From assembly GCA_963969395.1 (NCBI GenBank), contig OZ017795.1:41893063-41957062 (forward strand): a DNA stretch of 64,000 nucleotides, given 5' to 3'. Within the stretch, counting starts at the first letter, position 1. Each line of letters opens with the position of its first letter. The stretch is from Pseudoscleropodium purum (taxonomy: Eukaryota > Streptophyta > Bryopsida > Hypnales > Brachytheciaceae). The notes under the pieces are model-generated. The model had not been told where the DNA came from and searched no databases. It was given only the letters and a program-made list of their open reading frames with translations. The position numbers were made by a program, and so were the translations under genes. Positions 11,570 to 21,726 of this stretch are shown here, piece after piece.

Positions 11570-13655
11570 TTAGTATATTACCGATATTCGTACCCTCACT
11601 TCGTCGAGTTCCTCGCATATCTCGACAAAATCCGGTCTCTGCGAGGGATCCCCATGCCAACATCTCTCAATGAGCGATAGTAACATTTCGTCCTGTATGA
11701 ATGCCATGTGCTTTTTGCACTCAGCACGAAGAGGAGGCCTATGGGTGCCCTTAATTACGCCATCCTTAAACTTTGAAGGAGAAACCCGGTAGACCGGATC
11801 ATTGGTAATCCCTGTAAGAACCTCGCATGCCACAATGCCAAAGCTGTAGACATCGATTTTGTGAGGATAATCGATATGTAGAGTCTTGTCTTTGAGCTGC
11901 CGTAAAACTTCCGGTGCAGAGTAAGTAGTGGTTCCATTTCCTGGAATGAAATTACCTGCGGTCCCAGACCTAGAACTTCCAAACCGAGCACTACCAAAAT
12001 CCGCAACTTTAATAAGATAATGCTTCTCAGCATCCGCTGTCGCAATCTCGCTGATAAGGATGTTGAGAGACTTCAAGTCGCAATGTACCACATTCACATT
12101 CTCTTGGTGCATGTGTCGCATTGCTTTTGCAACTTGCAATAGGATGTCGACTGCGGCATCCGCCTCAAACGGTGTCTGCTTGTCACCATGGACACGATTC
12201 ATTTCTCCGATGAACTTGTAAAGATCATTCGACATGTATTCCATGAAATAAGATCGCTCACGTACCCCATCTAGCTTCCCGAAGCTGTAGATAAGATGTG
12301 GATGAGAGAACCTTTTCACAACTTCAAGCTCCATGTTAAAACTTTGAGAGTCCTTGAAAATCTTTTGAATAAACTGGCCATCTCTCCATTTTACCAACTG
12401 TATAAGTGCATCGCCATCACTATACATATGAAGCACCCTCACGCATTGCACATCAGTAGCCTGTATCTCGCTAAACAACTTTGAGGTCAGGCTCGGGTGC
12501 GCACAATTTCCGTCCAAGCATCGTCCTGGTTCATGGTTGCCAAAGTCACACAATTCTTTCCCGGTATCCCTCCACTCCTGCAACGTCTTCTTCAACGTTT
12601 TCCGGTCATTCAATGCCTCTTCGAGCATACGCGAAGGAAAATGTACTGTCGTGTTTGCTCCATTTTCTGTGGCCCGAGGCTTTGACCAATATGGTTCATA
12701 AGGTAGAACGTTACTTTGAAAAATGATGCCAGAGATGTCTTCCTTCATCGGCTTGGCTTCGATCCATATTTGCGGATGCAGGACCTCATGCCCGATAACA
12801 GTTCTTAACCATTGGTTTGTGGAGTTAGCAAAGAAGAAAAACTCCTCCGAACGATGAGCATCATGGCACACGTTGCTCAAGACTAGCAACTGTGGTTGTT
12901 CAAGGTCAAGCAAGGATTCACATGAAAACCTAATAAAGCACTCGGGTCGATCCAATTCAGTATTACGTCGCTCTGACACAGCTGAACAAACGGTACGAGC
13001 ATTCGGTATGCCTTCAACACAACCAATGCGACCGTACTCAGGTTCAAGGAGGCGTCTTGTCAAGTCCTGCGCAAGCTCCCAGTGCACCTTCATGGTGTGT
13101 TGTTGAATGAGCTAGAAGGCAACATGCTCCACGCGCTAGCTGATCTCCCCGTTGCTGGCGTATACATTAACCCTCTCCCAATTGTGGCCTTGTGTCTAAT
13201 GAGATACGCAAGTAGCTCTGGAATCCGATTTCAAACCATTAGTAACATCCTGGTCAGATTGAACTGTTACAAGACAGAAACACCGTAGTCTTGTAAGTGG
13301 CAAAATTTCAAGAAATTGGCGCTCTTGCAGCCACCCATATGCTTGACAACACAAGTTTGAAAAATGGAAAGTGTTCACCAGTTGAAAATCTAACCGTCTC
13401 TCATTTGATCTCGAAAGAGATTCGCTTGAGTCACCGGCTACCTGAGAACAGCCAAGTTCAAAGCTTCACACTTGAAATCTCACACTGATAGTCATCAGTA
13501 CGTATCAAGCATAATTTGCATGAAATTGGTACAAACAGGTGAGAACATTACATGCGGTAGGTGTTAGGAGCTTTGAGTTTGGAACGCATTGACAACGCCA
13601 TGGCGACTTGAATGCCAACAATGTCCTTCCTAATACCTAACGCTGCTTCACCCAT
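11570..13655 (-). CDS. Three-exon gene for a non-RD protein kinase
   Basis: Proposed exons in transcript order: 13,655-13,552, 13,463-13,208 and 13,111-11,570, giving 633 residues. Exon 3 alone encodes 513 residues and is secure. Numbered from the Met at 13,093, the kinase domain fills about 215-500: Lys244 in FIQKIFK, a Glu-rich helix C, HCDLKSLNIL with catalytic Asp339, DFG at 365-367, then SAPEVL, DVYSFGIVACEVLTG and RCWHGDPSQRP. All core catalytic residues are present, but Cys replaces Arg before the catalytic Asp, making it a non-RD kinase. The glycine-rich loop is degenerate. The C-lobe resembles plant Ser/Thr or Raf-like kinases. Introns: GTAATG donor to an AAG acceptor (88 bp, weak acceptor) and GTATCT donor to a CTAG acceptor (96 bp). 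Exon 1 begins MGEAALGIRKDIVGIQ. The N-terminal 350 residues match no domain I know. Confidence 0.8.
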
Positions 13656-13686
13656 TCCACGTTCTCTGCTTCTCCTCCGTCGCCAT
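13648..13686 (-). promoter_or_regulatory. Upstream ORF overlapping the kinase start codon
   Basis: An ATG at 13,686 opens a 12-codon frame (MATEEKQRTWNG) whose TGA lies just past the proposed kinase ATG at 13,655, in another frame. Such an overlapping uORF would be expected to lower initiation at the main ATG. This depends on 13,655 being the real start and the transcript starting upstream of 13,686. Confidence 0.3.
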
Positions 13687-14837
13687 CGCTTGCCGCGATT
13701 ACCTAGGCTGCGTTCGAAGAGAAACGGCAGTGAAAAACCTATTTAAACCAAAATTTCTAAACGCAACACACTCACACCCGCACGTGTGGCCCTCAGCCCT
13801 ATATATCATTGTCACTAACGTAGACCAGCCCATTTCCGTTCACTGCCTAATTCCATAGTCCTACTTTTGGCCTATTCCATCCAGCTTCCATCAGCGATCT
13901 TAAGACTGGCTAATTTGTAGTAGGATGCTATTGAAAAAAATGGGGTGCTAAATGAGTATAGGAAAAAATCTTTCCAAAATTGAGATTTCAACAAATCTAC
14001 ATATTGGATTTTTTCATCGTTGGCAGAAGTACACATCCATCCAAAACCCTATAGCATTCAACCACTTTTCACTAGCCCAATGGATTGCATTGATGCGATT
14101 TGAGCCACTCCATGCTCGTGGGGCAACAACATCTACACCATTCATTTAGTAGCTAGGATTTGGGGCTCAGCTCTTGAACTTCTCCTTCATTAGCCTATTC
14201 TATGATGATGTTTTTACAATTTTTGCATTGAATGCGTAGGCTGTTCTGCTATCTGTCTTCAATCTTCAATGCATATTGCCATCGTTGTTGCATTGATCCT
14301 AGTGAATGAATGCACTCAAACTAGCATCTCAAGGCCCACTATGAGTGATTCTCTTGATTTGTTTTTGAAAACAAGATCTTGTGCAATTGAATTTCTCATT
14401 GCAATTCCAACACCATGCCACTTTCATGCTACTATGAAGAATGGAGGTGCATTGTGTCTCTAGCATTGATTGCACTTCAGAAATGGTGGTTCAAGAATCA
14501 AAACTTCAAGATATGAAGTAGGTGATCAAGGTGAAAAGGTCCCAAATTTCTCATCCATGATAACAAATCGGCAATTTGGCATTGGTGGCAATTTTGTCTA
14601 TTCTTGTTGAGCACTTGCGGTGAATTTAAAAAATTCTACTTGAGATTTAGGTACTTACATTTCTCATTTTGGTTTTGTAAACTTGCTTGTCAACATTGAT
14701 TTCCTTTGTCAAGTTTGGTCATACTCTCTTGTCATTTGGTTGATTTGCTTTGCTAAGTTTGATCTTGCTTTCTTGTCATTCGATTGCTCTTGGGGTTTTG
14801 GCTATATTGTTTGAATGTTTCTTGTATGTGCAAGGAT
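13687..14837. other. Intergenic DNA between the kinase and the hAT relic
   Basis: The first about 120 bases are GC-rich and probably kinase promoter or leader. 'TATATATC' at about 13,800 is not at a convincing TATA distance. The rest is AT-rich with no supported gene. Confidence 0.4.
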
Positions 14838-17650
14838 CATCTATGGCGCCATGCTTGAAACTTCTTGATAATTTCAAGGTGCGTACATTTGGCTCTAGCC
14901 ACAACGCGAATGGGGTGGATAAGTATCTTGTACAAGTCCCAAGCGCTAACTATATGATGGACGTAGCTATGTACAAGGTGTCTCACATTTTAGAAACATA
15001 CCCGTCACAATCCTTTTGCAGACAATTATTTGTGATCCATCATTTGAGGATACTATTGCATCTTTGGAGGTTTATGATATATCTCTTGAGGTCTCCAGTG
15101 ATGGTGAGTAGTGCATGACCGGTAAGTGGAAGAAGGGAATGGCTGAGAAGAATCTGCGCAAGCAAAAATCAAATCTGATCCCCATGATGTGCCAATGGCA
15201 AGAAGTGTGGGCTTACAAGTTTGCATGGGCGAAGGGAGAATTTGATTCCAACAACAATCTTATCAACATCATCTGCCAAAGTTGTACTACGATCACTAGT
15301 AGAAGAAAAGTCATGGTTCCCAAAGTTGATAACCTTGAGAAGCATGAGAGGAAGCGAACTTGTCAAGAAGATGGGGTGCCACTCCTACATTTGAAGAAGG
15401 TGAAATTTTTGTAAAGACTGATTGTAAGCATCTAAAGCTTTGTAAGATCTGGGTAGGCTACAAGCTTGGTGGTACGATGACTAAGTTGTTGGCAAGCGAC
15501 TTGGAGAGCGACATGAAATGAAAGGGAGTACATTGCAAACTTATTTCAAATTCTTAGTCACGGTTGTCCAATGTGCAATTACGAGAGGTAACAATTTTTG
15601 TTGAAGCATTTGAAAGTTCAAAATCTGCCTTATAAGCATTAGTCAAAAATTGTAGGTTGGGAGATGAGCAAGCACCTGCATTTGTCTGTTTTAGGTGTTC
15701 TAAAATCAATTGTTCAGTTTGCAAAGATAATCTCCATTAGTGCCAACAAGGTTACAACAATTGACAACACTTGCTGGGTCAGAGTTCATGTTTATGTCAT
15801 ATAGAACTAGGAGCGGAAACTACACCTACTCCACTTGTCTTGTGTGTCTGAAAGTAGCACCACAGACCACCTCACTTCTGTCATTATGAATGCATTTTTA
15901 GAAGAGGGAGGTCTAATGCATGAAGAAATCAGTTCTAAACTTGTGGGCTTTGGAGCTGATGGGGTTAGTACATTTCAAGGGCCCAAAACAAGTGTGACAA
16001 TGCAAATTAGGGAGAAATGGGCTCCCTTTTCTTTGGGAGCCAGTTGTGTTTCACACCAGATTAATCTAGTCATAGAAATATTGTCGAAGTATTCGATGGT
16101 CTCACAACTCAAGGGGTTGTTTCAGTCCATTTACTTGTACTTTTGTTATAGTAACAAGCACCATGTTGAGCTGTATAAACTTGCAAATCTCATAGAAACT
16201 AAAGGTAATGAAATGAACCAAAACATTGATATGCGTTGGATTTCTATGAGAAGTCCTATGCAACGCACCATGGTTGAATACACTACATTACTGGTGAAGA
16301 TGGGTGTGGACATGACTGGAGGTCTTGGTGTGAAATCCAATAGCGATGCTAGTGATAACTTTGATTTGCTTTCTGATATTGAGATGCTTTTGTTTTTGTC
16401 ATGCTTCATACCTCTTGTAAATGCAAATCATTGTCTCATTGAGCTTTCTTAGAGGTGTGACATATTTTTCTGTAACTTCATACAAGCCATTAAGCTATGC
16501 CAAAATGAGCTAGTTTACTTGTTTATTGATTCTACAATGGTATTCAACAAGGAGGATATTCCATGGTACAACGATCTAGTGACTATGTAGTGTAAAGATA
16601 TCTCGTTGCAATTGTACAAGTTGCCTAGTGATTCTAGAATTTTTCTTTTGTTCTTTAATCTAACATGTGTATGTGCGCTGCCACAATAAGCAAACATGTG
16701 AGCACATTTTTGTCACGCATCAAGACCTTCATTGTGTTTAGGATAATGTTGAGCAACAATTTGTAGGTATATTTTCTTAATTTTGTTTTACATATTTTTT
16801 TGGTATTTGCTTTCCTTGATCTTTACCTAATTTGAATTTTTTTCCAATTTCTTTTTGGTTGCATTTCTTTCAACTATATTTTGCTTTCTATAATTTGTTT
16901 TAGTCTCTAAGTTAGAGTGCTTGGGCTGTGTGGCATGCAGATGTCCACTCGTTCTTTAATTGTAGGATTGTTGTTGTTTAGGATTGCAGCATCCTACCTT
17001 GTCACTTCTTATTTGGTCTTTGCTTCACTGTCGACAAATATGGTGTAGTTGTTGTGTAGTGAGTTAGATTGCCGCTTTCCATAGCATGAACTCTTAGATG
17101 CGTTCAAGATAATTTATCCTCAGTATTAGAAGCAGAAAGAGGCAAATGCCAACTTTTCCTAATACTTGGCCATTTTGAAGAAGTTCTATTGTGATGCAAA
17201 GTTGGTAAATGGAGGCTAGCCTTGGCATGATGGCAACAAACTTCATACCATCCATGCGATGTTGTCAGCTTCAAAATTGGACTTACAACAAGGTTTCTTT
17301 AAAGTGACTATGAAGGCTAATTGTGACATAGCTTGTGTGGTGCCTTTGGACATGAATCGAGTGATAAAGCTCTAGTAGAGGCTTTCACTCTCTTATCACT
17401 TGTGTAAGCTGATCTCCAAGTATTTTATACTTATTGAAATAGGTTGCTACATGGTATTTGGTTCAATAGAAGATGAAAGATGCTTTTCAACCTTAAAGTT
17501 CCTAAAATCCTGCTATAGACATAGACTTGGAAAGCACTTATCCCTTGTGGTTTGAATGTTTGGCTAGAAGTATTTTTCTTTAAAGGACTTTTTTTATTGG
17601 AAAGCTATAAATTCCTAGAGAAATGTAGTGAAGGTTGGCAGACAAGGGGA
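14838..17650 (+). pseudogene. Decayed hAT-family transposase
   Basis: The reading frame is broken by several stops and at least one frameshift but stays recognisable. Around 15,115-15,420 a zinc-finger-like part has KFAWAKGEFDS, CQSC and KHERKRTCQEDG. A frame change near 15,400 then gives TDCKHLKLCKIW. The main block, 15,835-16,450, reads GFGADGVSTFQGPKT, REKWAPFSLGASCVSHQ, IDMRWISMRSP. Near 17,455-17,550 comes GSIEDERCFSTLKFLKSC, the signature of the hAT C-terminal dimerisation domain. This order matches the ZNF862/DUF4371-like hAT transposases. No terminal inverted repeats or 8-bp target duplication were identified. The element cannot make a functional transposase. Confidence 0.85.
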
Positions 17651-20344
17651 TTTGTAAAGTAGAAAATCCAGATTAGTATCCTCCTTTCAGTATCCTTAGC
17701 ATTTTTTTTTGTTATCCTTAGTTTTCATAAGGTTTTGCAAGTTCAACCTCTCATATTTACCTTGACAATAAACTTGTATTGGATGGGGGGCAATTTTGGA
17801 GATTGTTGTGATTATATGCATCTATTCTGCTACGACTAGATGTCATTCTAGCAGAATTTTAAGATGTTGTTGTAGTGCAACATGGATTCATGGAGTTGCC
17901 TATCGACTATTGCAACTTGGATTTTTTATTACTATTTTTAACTTCTAACCTCTTATTCTAATGTGGCTTGTTCATTTGATGTGCAAAATACCAAAATTGC
18001 GTCGGGCAGTTTTGCTTCTAGCAAGAAAGGTTCAACTCCCTTGTTGGTGATATATAGTAATTTTTAAAAATGAACCCATTTTTATTGCACAACATGTCAC
18101 ACAAAACACCTCTATCATATACTCTTCACAATGATTAGCAATACCATATAGAGTTCTTTCAATTGCCATAAAATCGCCAATGTTTCACTTTGTGTCTTAT
18201 CACTTCGTATTTTCAAAGACCCCTAAACACTCAAAGTAGCTCAATAGAACTCTTAAATTCTATCTATTGTTGCAACACTCGGTGTAGTGGAAAAAAAATG
18301 GAGTCAAAATACTATTTCTTTTCCACATGTTTATCTATCGTTTTTTACTAAAAAAATTACTATTGCAGTAATACCTTCCCTTTCATACAGTAATAGCTTT
18401 TCCGCAAATTTCAATAAAAGGTTTTGAGATCACTAGCCCCTATGACCCCATCATCCAAATTTGTTTATTTTCTAACAAAATTTTTGCATGAACCTTGTAA
18501 AGATGACTTCATTGTTAACCTTAGAAAAAAAGAATGCACCTACTCGTCCAACAATAGGAGAATTTTGGTGATTACCTTGGTCATGGAGGACTATGTCCTT
18601 ATTAGATTAATGCCAACAATACACTAAGAATCCCACGTTTTAGGTGATGAGCTTGGATTTTTTAGAACAAATTTTTTTGACATCTATGTTGACATCTAGC
18701 TGTTTTATGTCAAAAATAACATCCAAAGAACATCATGAAAAATATAAAAACTACTAGGTGTCAAAAAAAATCCATTCCAAAAAATTTGAAGTTGTCAAAA
18801 AAAACATTAGTTCCTTCTAGTGATAATTAATGTCAATTCTTTCATAGTGAACACTTATCCCCAAAATAATTGTTTAGGCCAAAATGACCTATTGTTTTAT
18901 ATATTTGTGGATTTAATACTGGAACATGAACATATTCATGGATTAGTATTTCTACAATATTATAGTCATAGACTTCAAGAATATTCTAAAAAATTTGAAG
19001 AATTGTTTTCAGTCATACTCAAAATTTTGTGCTTGTCCAAGTGACACAATATATAAAGAATATGGTAGTTAAGATTTTATGCATTGTCAAGTTGGATTTT
19101 ATAGCTTGGTACAATACAAACTTGGTATACTTGGGGCCAATTATCCATCTTCACTCATGAATTTCTTGTAGAAACACAAATTCCTTGATTCTACTCTTGG
19201 TTGTGGAACTATGTGGCACATTTGTAGGTGCTTGTTGTATAAAATTCCCACTTAAAAAGACTTATCCTAAAACTATCAGATGGAGATTATACAACAATGT
19301 CCCTCAAAATACATTGGAATGACTTTTGTATGCCATTTTCATGACATCCTAAAGGGGTCAAGTACCATTGGATATATAGGACAACACTTATGGATTGTTC
19401 ATAGGATGTTCATGACTCCAATCTATGAGTGGTTTTGTTATTTCAAGGCAGACTACTTCAAAAATTCACAAAAATTACAATATTAATGAAGAAATTATAA
19501 TTCTATATAGGTTTGATTTGTGAAACAAATGCACACCTCTAAAAAATATGTGCTCCTATTAGAGTTGGCTCCAAGATATTCAAATTGTTATTTAGGAAGG
19601 TAATAGGCTTGTCTACCTTATTTCATCCATTACTTTCTAATTTTTTATTATGCTTGTTTCAGGTTAGGTTAACCTTAGAATGTTGAAGCAGACTCTAATC
19701 CATAAACAATGTAGCAAACATTTATCGACCAATGAATGACAAAGAATCTCTCCATGCAAGATAGAAATGCAACTATTCATCCTCCAAAATTTGTGTATAA
19801 AGGGGAAGTCTTTTACAATAGCTTGACTTTCATTACAAAAAATTTGAACCCTCTAGAGGGTTGCAAGTTTTTGATTTTTGGCACCCTCGTGGTGCAAATA
19901 GACAAAAAATAAAAATTATTTTTTTGAAAAAAAATTGAAATTTTTATTTAAGAAAATAGTCAATATGATATGGCATTGACTTGGCACCAATAGTGCCACA
20001 TTAGATTACAAATTTTAAAAAATAAAAATAATTTTTTTATTGTTATTTTTTTCCATAATTGCACCGCAAAGATGTAGAAATGGCAACTTTCACTTGGCTT
20101 TAGGATTTTTGTAATGCAATGAGTGCTTTTTCAATTTTTTAAGCCCAAAATTTACACAGTACCAAAACAAATAATTTCTATAGTGAACCTTGTAAATATG
20201 GACCTATGAGCATTGATTTCAAGTCTCAACCATTAGTAGATTTTTGAGGCTAAAACAAGCGTGCAGATTCTCTAGCCTTGAAAATGCTAGGAATGCAGTC
20301 AACAATGTAGTCTGATGTGGCCAAGACCGCGCCACATCATTTCT
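17651..20344. other. AT-rich intergenic DNA
   Basis: No supported gene. Segment 19,735-19,840 is a copy of repeat R8, also at 45,760-45,843 and inverted at 46,218-46,286, sharing 'gatagaa.tgcaactattcatcct'. The remainder shows only short open frames of chance composition. Confidence 0.5.
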
Positions 20345-20430
20345 CAAAAAAAAAATAAAAAAATAAAAAAATAAAAAAAAATAAAAAAATAAAAAAATAT
20401 TTTTTATTTTATTTTATTTTAAAGAATTTA
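20345..20430. repeat. A-rich low-complexity tract, (A5-8 T)n then T-rich
   Basis: Runs of five to eight A separated by single T continue to about 20,398, followed by T-rich (TTTTA)n. The halves are near reverse complements, so it could fold back on itself. It may be the decayed poly(A) tail of a retroposon or a simple-sequence expansion. Confidence 0.6.
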
Positions 20431-20629
20431 ATTTAATTAAAAATAAATTTCTAACAATTATTTGTTTCCTTCGTTGTAGGGGATCAGGCCAAAAACAGGC
20501 TATATTGCCCTCAAAACTCCTCCAGTATGTCATTACTTTGTTTGGTGCCATCTTGCAATTAGATATGAATGAAAGTTTTTCAATTTATTTTTCAAAGATG
20601 ATTGAAGTCATATGTCTAAAGTTGAAGTA

Positions 20630-21065
20630 TCTATTTTAGAAAAATTAAGCATTTCAACCTATAAGATGTAGAAAAATTGTAGAGAAATTGAGTTCAATGT
20701 TTACCAAAACAAGGATGAGAAAAATGCAAAAAAACTAAATTTTTTTCCTCCAAGAATGAATATTTTATTCAATATAAATGTGTGCAAAAACAAGGATGAA
20801 GAAGAATGAAAAAAAATTCTCAAAGAATGAATATTTTATTCAATATAAATGTAGATTTTTCATCCAAACTCATTTTGGTCTTATAGATTCACCTATTTTA
20901 GTTAGCTTTGGCACTTTTCCTTGAGCCAAAAAAGAAGAGAGATGAATAGGTGAGAGGGTACAAACAATGAATCTTTTTCAATGAAAAGTGCATTCAACTG
21001 TTGTCCACAATAGGTTAGCCTAGGAAGCCACTGCAAGGGGCTTGTTTGAAATAGGTACTTCTACC
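20630..21065 (+). repeat. Dispersed repeat R4, copy 1
   Basis: It aligns with 56,826-57,170 on the same strand. Shared blocks include 'aagcatttcaa', 'gaatgaatattttatt', 'aagaagagagatga', 'tctttttcaatga', 'gttgtccac.ataggt.agcct' and a terminal GAAATAGGTACTTCTACC. This copy is longer because a roughly 75-bp part is duplicated: an exact 30-base block starts at 20,752 and again at 20,826. It is non-coding, and both copies end at the same block, which suggests a real element boundary. Confidence 0.65.
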
Positions 21066-21089
21066 ATACTACAATACTACAAGTTTAAA

Positions 21090-21350
21090 AACTCCAAATT
21101 TTTTGGAAAAAATTTGAAATTATTGTGAATTTATTAAAAAAATAATGAAAAAAATTGATATCAATTGCAAAATATACTCAAAATAATATGAAATTTTCAT
21201 CATAGATGTACATTATAGTGAAGACCCTCATGGTATAAAACAAAGTTTCTGTGTTACTTTTAAATTAGAAAACCAACAAACCATCGTTATAGGTTCAAAG
21301 TTCATATTGCTATAAAATATTAAAATAGCAATATGAACTTTGGATGGGAC
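21090..21350 (+). repeat. Repeat R6, copy 1, containing an 18-bp perfect hairpin
   Basis: The sequence aligns loosely with 46,360-46,650, including 'gaaa.tttca.cata..tgtacatta.a.tgaa' and 'catggt.taaa' blocks. Near its end CAAAGTTCATATTGCTAT (21,296-21,313) is followed, after an 11-base loop, by its exact reverse complement (21,325-21,342), with two or three more wobble or Watson-Crick pairs outside. It lies about 380 bases upstream of the pseudokinase ATG. Confidence 0.5.
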
Positions 21351-21726
21351 TTCATGGCCAATACCCTATGTAGTGCAAGGTCTGCACTGTGGTCCCATCT
21401 TTACTACTCTTGTCTCATAACATAGCTGAAGAGTTCACTGTTGGTACGTTTGGTTCACTTTTAATATACTTAGTGGATCAGAAGTATTCCAAAAATTGGC
21501 ACATGTGATACAATAATTGGATATTTAATCCCTGAAGCTAATCCTTGCCTTGGATATCAGTGCAGGTGTACATTTGTGATGTGCTCAACAATAGCTAGAC
21601 ACTAAGAACAATGACTCCTGTGGCATATCAGCTAAGATATGCTTCCTACTTCGTCAGCATTATGTAACATGTAGTCCTATGTAAGTGTATGGTCGATCCC
21701 ACCAAGAACACGTCCAGAACAGCACA

